From the NCBI RefSeq assembly GCF_003143755.1, contig NZ_QFRI01000001.1, positions 62,001 through 126,000 on the forward strand: DNA of 64,000 bases. Direction: 5' to 3'. The notes under the pieces are model-generated. The model was given only the letters and a program-made list of their open reading frames with translations, was not told the origin of the DNA and searched no databases. Position numbers and translations under genes: made by a program. The stretch is from Algibacter marinivivus. Its GTDB lineage: Bacteria; Bacteroidota; Bacteroidia; Flavobacteriales; Flavobacteriaceae. Positions 43,215-52,262 of the stretch are shown piece after piece; position 1 is the stretch's first letter; each line of letters starts with the position of its first letter.

Positions 43215-44312
43215 ATGAAAACAAATTTATTTTTATGCCTAACTTTTTTATTAGGCTTAGGTTTTGCTCAAGCTCAAAACTTACCCTCAAGCCCAGAACC
43301 TGGGAAGTGTTATGTGAAATGTATCACTAAAGATGAATTCAAAGAAGTAACAGAAACTATTGAAGTATACCCTGCTTACTCTAGATTAGAGGTTGTTCCT
43401 GCAACTTACAAAACTGTTGAAGACAGAGTTTTAGTGAAAGAAGCTTCAAAAAAATTCGTTTATGTACCTGCAGTATACGAAACTGTTGAAGTACCTTATG
43501 TAAAGAAAGAAGGAAGAAATGATTTAAACATCAGTCCTGCTACTTTTGGTTCTAACTCAAGAACTTTTGAAACTTATCCTGCAACTTCAGGATGGGAATA
43601 TAAAGAAACAGCATGTGATTCTCCTAACAAAGAAGATTGTATGGTAGCATGTTATGTTGGATACCCAGCACAATTTAGAGATGTTAGCTTTACAACTTTA
43701 GCTAAAGATGCAACAGTTAGTAACGTACCTGTACCAGAAGTTGGAACAACTTACAAAAAACGTGTTGTAAAAACTCCAGCAAGAATGGATGAAATTGAAA
43801 TTCCTGCTGAGTACAAAACTATCAAACGTCAAGTTGTAGCTACTCCAGCTTCTACAAGAAGTATTACAGTACCTTCAAAATCGCAAACAGTTACAAGAAC
43901 TGTATTAGCTAAAAAAGGTGGAATTACTACTTGGGAAGAAGTTGATTGTGGTTTATTTGATGCTAACGTATTACCAATTTTTTATGAGTTAGGTAGCGCA
44001 CGTATTACTCCAGCTTCAAAGAAAATTATTGATGAAACATTATTACCATTATTAAACAGTAAGCCTGTTAATATCGAATTAATGTCTCACACAGATTCTA
44101 GAGGTAATGATGATTTTAACATGTCTTTATCGCAACAACGTGCTAATTCTGTTGTAAACTATTTAGTTTCTAAAGGAGTTAACAGAAGCCGTTTATCTGC
44201 AAGAGGATATGGTGAATCTAGATTAGTAAACCGTTGTTCTAATGGTGTAGAGTGTTCTGAAGCACAACACCAAAAGAATAGAAGAACTGAGTTTAGAGTA
44301 TTAAATAACTAA
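43215..44312 (+). CDS. OmpA-family outer-membrane protein
   Basis: The 365-residue protein has a signal peptide (FLCLTFLLGLGFAQAQ). An N-terminal region carries repeated motifs of the type [EV]-x-x-P-A-x-Y-[KE]-T-[VI] (VVPATYKTVEDRV, YVPAVYETVEVPY, EIPAEYKTIKRQV, TPASTRSITVP). The C-terminal OmpA domain follows (about 250-363: PIFYELGSARITPASKKII, HTDSRGNDDFNMSLSQQRANSVVNYLVSKGV, QKNRRTEFRVL), which binds peptidoglycan. It links envelope layers. It has its own terminator and promoter. Confidence 0.9.
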   Translation: MKTNLFLCLTFLLGLGFAQAQNLPSSPEPGKCYVKCITKDEFKEVTETIEVYPAYSRLEVVPATYKTVEDRVLVKEASKKFVYVPAVYETVEVPYVKKEGRNDLNISPATFGSNSRTFETYPATSGWEYKETACDSPNKEDCMVACYVGYPAQFRDVSFTTLAKDATVSNVPVPEVGTTYKKRVVKTPARMDEIEIPAEYKTIKRQVVATPASTRSITVPSKSQTVTRTVLAKKGGITTWEEVDCGLFDANVLPIFYELGSARITPASKKIIDETLLPLLNSKPVNIELMSHTDSRGNDDFNMSLSQQRANSVVNYLVSKGVNRSRLSARGYGESRLVNRCSNGVECSEAQHQKNRRTEFRVLNN

Positions 44313-44337
44313 GATATATCTATTTTAATATATCCAT

Positions 44338-44369
44338 GTAAAAAGGCATCCAATTGGATGCCTTTTTTA
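44338..44369 (+). terminator. Terminator of the OmpA-like gene
   Basis: AAAAAGGCATCCAA and TTGGATGCCTTTTTT form a perfect stem with almost no loop sequence and T/A-runs on both sides, 25 bp after the stop codon and before the convergent thioredoxin gene. Confidence 0.85.
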
Positions 44370-44393
44370 TTTTTTATATACTAAATAAATTCT

Positions 44394-45524
44394 TTAGCGT
44401 CTTCTTTTAGTAATTATATATTCAGGATATTCAACTACTTTTTTATGAATATCAATTCCATAACTATCTTTCATTACAGAAACCATCAAATCGAAATACT
44501 TGTAGTGTATATCCCAATCATGAATAGTATTATCAACACCATTCTGCGCTATAAGTATTGGTGTTTCTAATACATTTGATAGTTGATATTTAACTTGACT
44601 TAAAGTTACATTATCGCCTTTTATTTCAGAATCTCCAATTAAAAAGTGCTGTGTATCACTTCCCCAATCAATTTGATTTGTATCCCAAAAAGTAGGCGTA
44701 TTTATATCAAAAACTAAAGCCTCTCCTTGTTTATCATTACTTGTTTTCTTTAACTTTAAAGCTTTAAAAACATACTTAGCCATATCATAATACGCATCAC
44801 TATTATGCTTTATACGTATTTGATATGATTCATTTATATCGGTAGAAATATTAATTTGACTTTTATAACAATCCAGTGAATATGCTAATATATCTTGTAG
44901 CCTTCCTTTTAATTCAATGTAACTTTCCTTATGAACTATTTGTAAACTAACATCCCAATCTTCATTTAACTTATAAATTTGAAAATCTTTTTTTGGCTGT
45001 TCATCTTTATCACTTTTTAAAATTTCCTTTTGATAGGATTGCGTAACAATCATTTTTTCTATTGAAACTTTACTTTTATTTTCTTTTAAATATTTTTCTA
45101 AATGATATGATTTAAAATCAGCTGGATGACCTTCCCATATTTTAACTCCTTGAGCATTTAATAAAATGCTATAAGGCAAACTATATATCTTGTTTTTTTT
45201 AAATGTCTCGCCTTCAAAATCAATAGCTGTTGCTAATCCATTTTTATGTTTAAGCATAAAACGTTTAACAACTTCTGGGTTTTCTTGTGATAAAGAGAGT
45301 ACATAAAAATTATCAGGATATTGTTTCTGTAGAGATTCTACATATTTAGAAGCATGAATACATGGTCCGCACCAAGTCGCCCAAAAATCAACAAAATATA
45401 ATTGATTATCAGATGAATTTGAAATTGATGAAGGTTGAATATATTCAGAAACTTTTATTTGTCCGAAAATAAAAGATGAACAAAAAAAACATAATAAATA
45501 GAGAGCGGTCTTATTAAATTTCAT
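44394..45524 (-). CDS. TlpA-like thioredoxin-fold protein
   Basis: The 376-residue protein has a signal peptide (LYLLCFFCSSFIFGQ) and a TlpA-type thioredoxin domain (about 25-150) with VDFWATWCGPCIHASKYV and YSLPYSILLNAQG (cis-proline loop). The C-terminal part of about 220 residues has no family I recognise; it contains YSLDCYKSQINI and ends in VVEYPEYIITKRRR. It should act in periplasmic thiol exchange. Alone on this strand. Confidence 0.82.
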   Translation of the reverse strand: MKFNKTALYLLCFFCSSFIFGQIKVSEYIQPSSISNSSDNQLYFVDFWATWCGPCIHASKYVESLQKQYPDNFYVLSLSQENPEVVKRFMLKHKNGLATAIDFEGETFKKNKIYSLPYSILLNAQGVKIWEGHPADFKSYHLEKYLKENKSKVSIEKMIVTQSYQKEILKSDKDEQPKKDFQIYKLNEDWDVSLQIVHKESYIELKGRLQDILAYSLDCYKSQINISTDINESYQIRIKHNSDAYYDMAKYVFKALKLKKTSNDKQGEALVFDINTPTFWDTNQIDWGSDTQHFLIGDSEIKGDNVTLSQVKYQLSNVLETPILIAQNGVDNTIHDWDIHYKYFDLMVSVMKDSYGIDIHKKVVEYPEYIITKRRR

Positions 45525-45635
45525 ATCCTAAAGTATACTTATAAACTAATGTTATTAAATACATAACAAACATTGTGCTAAAATAGTATTTTATAAATAT
45601 ACTTTCAATCTGAAGCCTATTTAAGAAGTAAAAAT

Positions 45636-45643
45636 TATCTTTG
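45636..45643 (+). promoter_or_regulatory. -7 promoter box of the DUF4197 gene
   Basis: TATCTTTG matches TAnnTTTG and lies 24 bp before the ATG at 45667. Confidence 0.5.
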
Positions 45644-45666
45644 TTTTAAATATTAAACCCAAAATC

Positions 45667-46371
45667 ATGATACGTAAATTTTTAGCCGTTTTATTAATTT
45701 TCAGCATGAGTTCTTGTGCCGAATTACAACAAGTAGTAAATCAATTACCACAAGGTGGTGTGCTTGGTAATACTGAAATAGCCTCAGGATTAAGACAAGC
45801 TTTAGACTTTGGAATAGATAAGCAAGTTACCAAACTGACACAAAAAGATGGTTTCTTTAAAAATGAGCTGGTAAAAATTTTATTACCAGAAGAACTTAGA
45901 AAAGTTGATAAGGCCTTACGAGATATTGGACTAGATAATTTAGCAGATGAAGGCTTAAAAGTTCTTAATAGAGCTGCTGAAGATGCTGTTAAAGAAGCAA
46001 CACCTATATTCGTTGATGCTGTTAAAGGTATTACTTTTGATGATGCTAAAAATATTTTATTAGGTAACAATGATGCAGCAACACAATATTTAACTTCTAA
46101 AACACAGACTGCTCTTTACGCTAAATTTAACCCAGTTATAAAAAACTCTTTTAGTAAAGTTGGAGCAGATGAAATTTGGAATAACCTTATTAATAAGTAT
46201 AATACCATACCATTCACAAAAGATGTAAACCCTGATTTAACAGATTATGTAACTGGAGAAGCCTTAAAAGGTGTTTATACCATGATAGCTGTTGAAGAAA
46301 AAGATATAAGAACTAAAATATCTTCAAGAACAACTGATTTATTGAAGAAGGTTTTTGCTTTACAAGATTAA
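45667..46371 (+). CDS. DUF4197 lipoprotein
   Basis: The 234-residue protein has a lipoprotein signal (LLIFSMSSC) and the helical DUF4197 domain: EIASGLRQALDFGIDKQVTKLTQKDGFFKNELVKILLPEELRKV, AVKGITFDDAKNILLGNNDAATQYLTSKT, and a C-terminal GEALKGVYTMIAVEEKDIR. The family is widespread in Proteobacteria and Bacteroidota and uncharacterised. Monocistronic with its own promoter and terminator. Confidence 0.88.
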   Translation: MIRKFLAVLLIFSMSSCAELQQVVNQLPQGGVLGNTEIASGLRQALDFGIDKQVTKLTQKDGFFKNELVKILLPEELRKVDKALRDIGLDNLADEGLKVLNRAAEDAVKEATPIFVDAVKGITFDDAKNILLGNNDAATQYLTSKTQTALYAKFNPVIKNSFSKVGADEIWNNLINKYNTIPFTKDVNPDLTDYVTGEALKGVYTMIAVEEKDIRTKISSRTTDLLKKVFALQD

Positions 46372-46392
46372 ATTAAAAAACTAAGTATTAAA

Positions 46393-46423
46393 TAAGCCGA
46401 ATATATATTATTCGGTTTTTTTA
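46393..46423. terminator. Terminator between DUF4197 and DUF1579-like genes
   Basis: CCGAATA and TATTCGG arms around a short AT loop followed by T7, between convergent genes. Confidence 0.7.
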
Positions 46424-46914
46424 TACAATCCATCGAAAGCAATAGTAATATCTTTATCATTGGTAATTGTCTCCCAATATTGGCGTACAGAACCATCATC
46501 ATTCACCGTCCAAGTTACTTTATGATAAAAAGGCTGTCCATCTTTGTTTTTAGCAACATCTGTTTTTAAAATCATTTGATTACCAAAACGATTCCCTTTT
46601 AAATGTAAGCTTCCGCCTTTGTTATCAATCCATATTTGTTCCCATTGCTTTTTAGTATAATTATAAAAATTACTACTGGTACCTGTATAATTCCCTTTTG
46701 CACTGGTCCAATTTTCTCTAAGAATACATTTATCTTGAATTTTATCTATAATATTATTACCTGCTAATTCTCCATCAGGATTAGTAACGGTCCAAGATCC
46801 AATCCAGAAATCAAATTCACTGTGCTTTTCTGTACAACATTCACAAGAATCATTTTGAGAATAACTAAACATCGAGAATAAAACAAACACTGAAAGTATA
46901 AATGCATTTTTCAT
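46408..46914 (-). CDS. Exported DUF1579-like protein
   Basis: The 168-residue protein has a signal peptide (AFILSVFVLFSMFSYSQ), then NDSCECCTEKHSEFDFWIGSWTVTNPDG, the FDFWxGxW start typical of DUF1579-like calycin barrels, and a strand-rich remainder (QWEQIWIDNKGGSLHLKG, FYHKVTWTVNDDGSVRQYWE). Three cysteines (CECC) precede the barrel. Function unknown. Its 3' end overlaps the shared terminator. Confidence 0.7.
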   Translation of the reverse strand: MKNAFILSVFVLFSMFSYSQNDSCECCTEKHSEFDFWIGSWTVTNPDGELAGNNIIDKIQDKCILRENWTSAKGNYTGTSSNFYNYTKKQWEQIWIDNKGGSLHLKGNRFGNQMILKTDVAKNKDGQPFYHKVTWTVNDDGSVRQYWETITNDKDITIAFDGLYKKTE

Positions 46915-47064
46915 ATGAGACTATTTTTGATCAAAATTAAATTTACAAAAAGATACCACCTATTATTTATAATTAACATAACATTATCATTCAAAAAAAG
47001 TTTCAGATTATTTAAAATGTATTAATAAATAATGTATATTTAAGTACTTGTTTATCAAACCTTC

Positions 47065-47262
47065 ATGAATAGAATTGACGATATAAAAACTAAACAATCT
47101 AAACTAAATACTAAGTATAAGCTTTTAGTTGAGCAAGCTTATAATTTTAGACAAACAGATTCCGCTTTAAGTGATATATCAGAATTTAAAGCAATCAAAC
47201 TTCTAAATAAGTTAAATAGATTAAAATATCTTCAAAGAGAACTCTTTCAATCCGCTAATTAA
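47065..47262 (+). CDS. Small helical protein, unknown
   Basis: The 65-residue protein is basic and helical (IDDIKTKQSKLNTKYKLLVEQAYNFRQTDSALSDISEFKAIKLLNKLNRL) with no signal or membrane segment. I know no family. It follows an AT-rich leader and is not overlapped by any other gene, which favours a real gene. Confidence 0.5.
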   Translation: MNRIDDIKTKQSKLNTKYKLLVEQAYNFRQTDSALSDISEFKAIKLLNKLNRLKYLQRELFQSAN

Positions 47263-47339
47263 ATTTAGCAATTCTTTAACCTTTACATCACATCTAAAAC
47301 ACTCACTTACACGTACTTTCTATATAAAAAGAACGTAAA

Positions 47340-47486
47340 ATGAACAAACAATTCTGTAGAGTTGGTAAAATAAAACCCAACCTAAGCAAGACAATCAGTT
47401 TAAAAGAATTGGAAAAAAGAATAGCGAATTTTGTAGATGATACTACTAAAGTGCATTATTCTGAAGATTTAAACGGAGCGTTTTAA
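47340..47486 (+). CDS. Possible 48-residue protein, convergent overlap
   Basis: ATG at 47340, stop at 47484-47486. The product begins MNKQFCRVGKIKPNLSKTI and ends VHYSEDLNGAF. Its last 41 bp overlap the 3' end of the BtuF-like gene on the opposite strand. The composition is protein-like and it follows another small ORF on the same strand, but nothing else supports it. Confidence 0.3.
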   Translation: MNKQFCRVGKIKPNLSKTISLKELEKRIANFVDDTTKVHYSEDLNGAF

Positions 47487-48255
47487 AATATGCAAACGCT
47501 TTTGTTAATCTAGAGCCATACCAAGAAAACATTTCTCCATCAACAAGTATAATAGTTGCATTGGGGTAAAGTTCTTGTAGCTCTTTTTTATGAGTTTCTT
47601 TAAATGGAAAAGGTTCTGAAGAAAGCATAACCACATCTACATTGTTGTGTACTGCAGAATCTGTTAGCTCAATTTCCGGATAACGCTCCTTGTTTGAATA
47701 TACGTTTTGAAGTTTATTCAAATCTAGTAAATAGTCTATAAATGTATGGTTTCCAACAACCATCCATGGATTTTTCCAAATAAAATACGCCACCTTTAAA
47801 GAAGGTTTGTTTTTAATAAAAAGATTAAAGCTTCTTAATTCTGTTTCTATTTTTTTAATTATTGAAAAAGCGTTCTGCATGCAATTAAATATTTCTCCAT
47901 ATTGGCTAATTAGCTCTAAGCTATCATCAATATTATAAATATCAGATACATGAACAGAACATACATGTTCACAAGACTCAACTATATCTTTGGTGTTTTC
48001 TTCTTTATTACAAAGAATAATATCTGGATTTAACGCTTTTATTTTATCCAGATGTATTTGTTTTGTACCGCCTATTACAGTAGTCTTTGTTTTTACATGA
48101 TGCGGATGAACACAAAATTTTGTTACACCAACCAAGTATGGTTCTAAACCCAAATCACAAAGTAATTCAGTTTGACTCGGCACTAATGAAATGATTCGCT
48201 TAGGCGTTTCTTTTAAATGAATAATTCTGTTGAGTTGATCTTTAAAATCCTGCAT
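47446..48255 (-). CDS. Helical-backbone metal receptor (BtuF-like), no signal peptide
   Basis: The 269-residue protein has the two-lobed periplasmic-binding fold of BtuF/FepB proteins: RIISLVPSQTELLCDLGLEPYLVGVTKFCVHP, IKALNPDIILCNKEENTKD, and VDVVMLSSEPFPFKETHKKEL. Unlike classical receptors it lacks a signal peptide, so it would be cytoplasmic, a form I have seen in other Bacteroidota. The ligand could be a corrinoid or metal chelate. The presence of a B12-dependent mutase in the same region is consistent with this but proves nothing. It follows pyrF by 18 bp. Confidence 0.78.
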   Translation of the reverse strand: MQDFKDQLNRIIHLKETPKRIISLVPSQTELLCDLGLEPYLVGVTKFCVHPHHVKTKTTVIGGTKQIHLDKIKALNPDIILCNKEENTKDIVESCEHVCSVHVSDIYNIDDSLELISQYGEIFNCMQNAFSIIKKIETELRSFNLFIKNKPSLKVAYFIWKNPWMVVGNHTFIDYLLDLNKLQNVYSNKERYPEIELTDSAVHNNVDVVMLSSEPFPFKETHKKELQELYPNATIILVDGEMFSWYGSRLTKAFAYFKTLRLNLQNNAL

Positions 48256-48273
48256 AGTTATCAGAATTTAGAA

Positions 48274-49086
48274 TTAACTCAAAATGGCTTCCATCTGTTT
48301 TTGAAGTTCTTCAGATTTTTTGGCAGCAGCCTCTACAAAATCAGTATCATTTGAAGCATAAATAATACCTCTTGATGAATTAATTAATAATCCAATAGTA
48401 TCACTCATTCCGTATTTACAAACATCTTGTAAGTTTCCGCCTTGAGCGCCAACACCTGGAACAAGTAAAAAACTGTTTGGAATTATTTTTCTAATATCTG
48501 CTAAAAATTCTGCTTTTGTAGCACCAACAACATACATTAAGTTTTCAGAATTCTTCCAAGATTTTGAAGTTTCAAGCACATGTTTATAGACCTCTTTACC
48601 TTCAATGTTTTTAGTTTGGAAATCAAACGCCCCTTGATTTGATGTTAACGCTAAAAGAATAGTATGCTTATTTTCAAACGCTAAAAAAGGCTCAACTGAA
48701 TCTTTCCCCATGTACGGTGCAACAGTAACTGAATCAAACGCTAAATCTTCAAAAAAAGCTTTTGCATACATCGTACTTGTATTACCAATATCACCACGTT
48801 TTGCATCTGCAATAGTAAAAATCTCTGGATGCTTTTCGTTTAAGTAATTAATCGTTTTTTCTAAAGCTTGCCAGCCTTTTATACCATAAGCTTCATAAAA
48901 TGCTGTATTGGGTTTGTACGCAACACATAAATGATTTGTGGCATCAATAATAGCTTTATTAAAAGCAAAAATAGGATCGTCTTCTTTTAATAGATGCTTT
49001 GGTATTTTATTTAAATCAACATCCAATCCTATACACAGGAAGGATTTCTTTTTTTTGATTTGCTGAACGAGTTGAGTTGTTGTCAC
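48274..49086 (-). CDS. pyrF: Orotidine 5'-phosphate decarboxylase (type 2)
   Basis: The 270-residue enzyme makes UMP, the last step of pyrimidine synthesis. Family motifs of the longer type-2 group are [14 protein letters not shown], the catalytic [24 protein letters not shown] (Asp-Lys-Asp), [17 protein letters not shown] and [11 protein letters not shown]. It lies 10 bp downstream of prfA and just upstream of the BtuF-like gene on the same strand, suggesting one operon. Confidence 0.95.
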   Translation of the reverse strand: MTTTQLVQQIKKKKSFLCIGLDVDLNKIPKHLLKEDDPIFAFNKAIIDATNHLCVAYKPNTAFYEAYGIKGWQALEKTINYLNEKHPEIFTIADAKRGDIGNTSTMYAKAFFEDLAFDSVTVAPYMGKDSVEPFLAFENKHTILLALTSNQGAFDFQTKNIEGKEVYKHVLETSKSWKNSENLMYVVGATKAEFLADIRKIIPNSFLLVPGVGAQGGNLQDVCKYGMSDTIGLLINSSRGIIYASNDTDFVEAAAKKSEELQKQMEAILS

Positions 49087-49096
49087 GTAGTTTGTT

Positions 49097-50173
49097 TTAA
49101 ATCACATCCGTATTAGCCTTTAATTTTTCAGTATTTTCAGCCAGTTGCAATTCGTCTATAATTTTTTGAATATCACCATTAACGATGTTTGACAAATCGT
49201 AAAGTGTTAATCCAATTCTATGATCTGTAACGCGTCCTTGTGGGTAATTATACGTTCTAATTTTTGCACTTCTATCACCACTAGTAACCATGGTACCACG
49301 TAAAGCGGCATCTTCTTCCATCTTTTTTGCTAACTCCAAATCATATAAACGAGAACGTAATACTTTAAAAGCCTTCTCTTTGTTTTTATGTTGTGATTTT
49401 TGATCTTGACATTGTGCAACCAACCCTGTAGGCTCATGTGTTAATCGAACCGCAGAATATGTTGTATTTACAGATTGTCCTCCTGGACCCGAAGAACAGA
49501 AAAAGTCTATTCTTACATCTTTTGGATTAATTTCTACATCAAACTCTTCAGCTTCAGGAAATACCATTACGGTTGCGGCACTTGTATGTACACGCCCTTG
49601 AGTTTCTGTTTGTGGTACTCGTTGCACACGATGCACACCAGCTTCAAACTTTAAAGTACCATAAACATCTTCTCCAGAAACTTCAAATTGAATTTCTTTA
49701 AAACCACCGTTTGTACCTTCACTAAAATCTACTGTATCAACTCTCCAACCTCTTCCCTCACAGTATTTAGTATACATTCTAAATAAATCACCTGCAAAAA
49801 TACTCGCTTCATCACCACCTGTTCCAGCACGTAATTCCACTACAGCATTTTTAGAATCTTCAGGATCCTTAGGTATTAGCATTACTTTTATTTCTTCTTC
49901 CAAAGCAGGAATACCAGTTTTAGCTTCATCGTATTGCATTTTGGCCATTTCCACCATTTCTGCATCACTCCCGTCTGAAATAATTTCTTCAGCTTCAGCT
50001 AAATTATTGGTAAGTTCTATATACAACTCGCGCTTTTCCATAAGCAATCGCAAGTCTTTATATTCTCTATTTAGTGCCACATATCGTTTCTGATCTGTTA
50101 TAATATCAGGTTGGATAATTAAATCGCTAACCTCATCAAAACGTTGTTTTACTATTTGTAATTTCTCTAACAT
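49097..50173 (-). CDS. prfA: Peptide chain release factor 1
   Basis: The 358-residue protein has the catalytic GGQ loop in [23 protein letters not shown] and the RF1 pattern [17 protein letters not shown]. It recognises UAA and UAG. It heads the prfA-pyrF-receptor gene run. The length is normal. The GGQ glutamine would be methylated by PrmC, which is not in the window. Confidence 0.96.
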   Translation of the reverse strand: MLEKLQIVKQRFDEVSDLIIQPDIITDQKRYVALNREYKDLRLLMEKRELYIELTNNLAEAEEIISDGSDAEMVEMAKMQYDEAKTGIPALEEEIKVMLIPKDPEDSKNAVVELRAGTGGDEASIFAGDLFRMYTKYCEGRGWRVDTVDFSEGTNGGFKEIQFEVSGEDVYGTLKFEAGVHRVQRVPQTETQGRVHTSAATVMVFPEAEEFDVEINPKDVRIDFFCSSGPGGQSVNTTYSAVRLTHEPTGLVAQCQDQKSQHKNKEKAFKVLRSRLYDLELAKKMEEDAALRGTMVTSGDRSAKIRTYNYPQGRVTDHRIGLTLYDLSNIVNGDIQKIIDELQLAENTEKLKANTDVI

Positions 50174-50291
50174 CTGCCTTTTTTATTGGAATCCAAAAAT
50201 ACGATAATTTATGAATTTTCAAGTGTTTGAAGTTAACGGAATGAGTTGATAATAAAAATATTCTTCAATAATTAACGTTATTAATCACAAC

Positions 50292-50579
50292 ATGCAGCAA
50301 TTATTCTCCATATTCATTTTTTACAGACCATTAATCTTATGGTCTTTCGGAATAAATATGTTTTTTTCATTTATAAAATTTAAAATAATTCCAATTTTAA
50401 TAATTAAACTATTGCTTGTTATTTTTTTATTATATATATCCAACGAAACAAAAGCAAAACGGAAATTAATTTTTTATAAGAATCTAGGGATTTCAAGCTT
50501 AAAATTATTTTCATATTTATATCTAATTGACATACTAATTTCATTACCTTTCCTTATTCTTTTGAAAGAATTTATATGA
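50292..50579 (+). CDS. Small membrane protein coupled to an ABC ATPase
   Basis: The 95-residue protein has two or three membrane helices (FYRPLILWSFGINMFFSF, ILIIKLLLVIFLLYIS and LYLIDILISLPFLILL) with a basic loop NETKAKRKLIFYKNLG. No family recognised. Its stop overlaps the ATPase start by 4 bp, so the pair probably forms a unit in which this is the membrane part. Confidence 0.6.
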   Translation: MQQLFSIFIFYRPLILWSFGINMFFSFIKFKIIPILIIKLLLVIFLLYISNETKAKRKLIFYKNLGISSLKLFSYLYLIDILISLPFLILLKEFI

Positions 50580-51238
50580 CATTAGAAATTGATAATGTAG
50601 AGCTTTACTTTAAAGAAAAACGGATTCTTAATGGCATTTATTTAAAAGCTGAAAAAGGAAAAATAACTGGTGTTCTTGGAAGTAATGGCTGTGGTAAAAC
50701 ATCTTTATTAAAAATAATTTTTGGCAATTTAAAGCCAAAATATAAACTTATTAGGATTGACAACAAGCCTATATTAAAACCATTATATCAAACAAAATTA
50801 ATTGCATATTTGCCTCAATATAATTTTATTCCTGGGTCTTTAAAATTAAAAACAATCTTTAATCTTTTTGAAGTAGACTGGAATCATTTCATCTCTTTAT
50901 TTGAAAAATTCTCTAATTACAAAAACTCAAAATTCAGCAAATTTTCAGGAGGAGAACGAAGGCTTATAGAAACCTACATTATATTAAGAAGTAATCGAGA
51001 AATTATTCTTTTAGACGAACCATTTTCTCATATAGCTCCATTAGAAATCGAAAAAATAAAAATTTTAATCGCTGAAGAAAAACAAAATAAAGTTATAATA
51101 GTTACTGACCATATGTACAGACATATTATTGACATGTCAGATAATTTATATCTGATAAAAAGTGGTCATTCTAAATTAATTAAAGACTTAAAAACACTTG
51201 AAGATTATAACTATTTAAGTATTGGTTCTTTAAACTAA
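50576..51238 (+). CDS. ABC transporter ATP-binding protein
   Basis: The 220-residue ATPase has Walker A LGSNGCGKTSLLK, signature SKFSGGERRL, Walker B EIILLDEPFSHIAP and H-loop VTDHMYRH. It is short and lacks extra domains. The only plausible membrane partner nearby is the 95-residue protein before it, which is small for a permease; an additional permease elsewhere is possible. It is convergent with the DUF3078 gene, the two overlapping by a few bases. Confidence 0.85.
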   Translation: MTLEIDNVELYFKEKRILNGIYLKAEKGKITGVLGSNGCGKTSLLKIIFGNLKPKYKLIRIDNKPILKPLYQTKLIAYLPQYNFIPGSLKLKTIFNLFEVDWNHFISLFEKFSNYKNSKFSKFSGGERRLIETYIILRSNREIILLDEPFSHIAPLEIEKIKILIAEEKQNKVIIVTDHMYRHIIDMSDNLYLIKSGHSKLIKDLKTLEDYNYLSIGSLN

Positions 51239-52194
51239 AAGTCAACAGCAAACCCTACACCCAAAAATTGTTTCCACTGTACTTTAGCACCAGCTTCATC
51301 AAACTCACCTTCAATATCTGATGGAATTTGTGTTTTAACATCATCATCATATCTTAAATGAGAACCTAATGTAGCTCTAACAAAACTGTTTACTTTAAAA
51401 TCAAAATCTATTCTCCAATCTAAATCTACGTTACCAAAATTATTAACATAGTCTGAATACAAACTCACTTGATTTTTTACGTTAATATTTTCAGCTAATT
51501 CCATTTCATAACCATTAGTAATCAAAACACCAACTTCTGTTCTGATTTGTTCTCCTGGAACAATAACATTTCCATCAAGGTCTAAAACTGCAGGTTTAAC
51601 ACCAAAAGAGCCAGCGTTAGCTAAATCTTCATCTAAAACAAAGGTTGCTTTTAATGTAATTGGTGAAAAGTAAAAAGATAACTTTTCTATATTCTTTCCA
51701 TATTCCATACCACCACCAAAAAACAAATAACCAGGTGCGAGTAGCCTAGAAATTGGCTCGTCTTTATTAGGGTAATTATAGCCATTAGTTAATTGTGTTC
51801 TGAAGTTTAATCTTGCTGAATAGAACCAATTAGATAAACTATCTGGCTTGTATCCCATATTGGAATTTATCTCAAATAAATCATCCGTTTTTCTTAATTC
51901 TCTAGCCTCTTGCTTGTTTACGCCATAGCGAACTTCAGCATTATTCTTCCAAACAAAAAACTTGTCTTTGTAATCCAGATGTGATTTTAAACCGAATAAT
52001 CCAGAAATTGAGTTACTACCACCGGCGTTCCAGTTAACAAAAGCAACTTCACTTAAATCAAAAGAGGCTTTGTTTTTTTGAGTCCATTGCGGGCCAGTAT
52101 ACTTTTGTTTTTCCTCTTTTATATATAGAGAATCAGGTTGAGCAAAACTTAAATTGTAGAAAAGGCAAATTAGAATAATTTGAAAATACTTCAT
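51235..52194 (-). CDS. DUF3078 outer-membrane protein
   Basis: The 319-residue protein has a signal peptide (IILICLFYNLSFAQ) and the DUF3078 body: PQWTQKNKASFDLSEVAFVNWNAGGSNSISGLFG at the N-terminus and WRIDFDFKVNSFVRATLGSHLRYDDDVK, ending WKQFLGVGFAVDF with a terminal Phe, as in outer-membrane barrels. The family belongs to Bacteroidota and has no established function. It lies downstream of purM on the same strand. Confidence 0.85.
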   Translation of the reverse strand: MKYFQIILICLFYNLSFAQPDSLYIKEEKQKYTGPQWTQKNKASFDLSEVAFVNWNAGGSNSISGLFGLKSHLDYKDKFFVWKNNAEVRYGVNKQEARELRKTDDLFEINSNMGYKPDSLSNWFYSARLNFRTQLTNGYNYPNKDEPISRLLAPGYLFFGGGMEYGKNIEKLSFYFSPITLKATFVLDEDLANAGSFGVKPAVLDLDGNVIVPGEQIRTEVGVLITNGYEMELAENINVKNQVSLYSDYVNNFGNVDLDWRIDFDFKVNSFVRATLGSHLRYDDDVKTQIPSDIEGEFDEAGAKVQWKQFLGVGFAVDF

Positions 52195-52262
52195 GGTTAT
52201 GTTAGGTTATTTTAAAATTTTATTATTCATCAAAAACTATTCCATTTGAAGAAAAAAAACAA

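Noticed and set aside
43215-44312. Repeated PAxYKT motifs in the OmpA-like protein as a novel domain array
   Set aside because: They look like a known type of repetitive N-terminal region in outer-membrane proteins of Bacteroidota, with no unusual context.
47446-48255. Cobalamin riboswitch near the BtuF-like gene
   Set aside because: The gene is directly behind pyrF with an 18-bp gap and no conserved B12-box sequence is visible.
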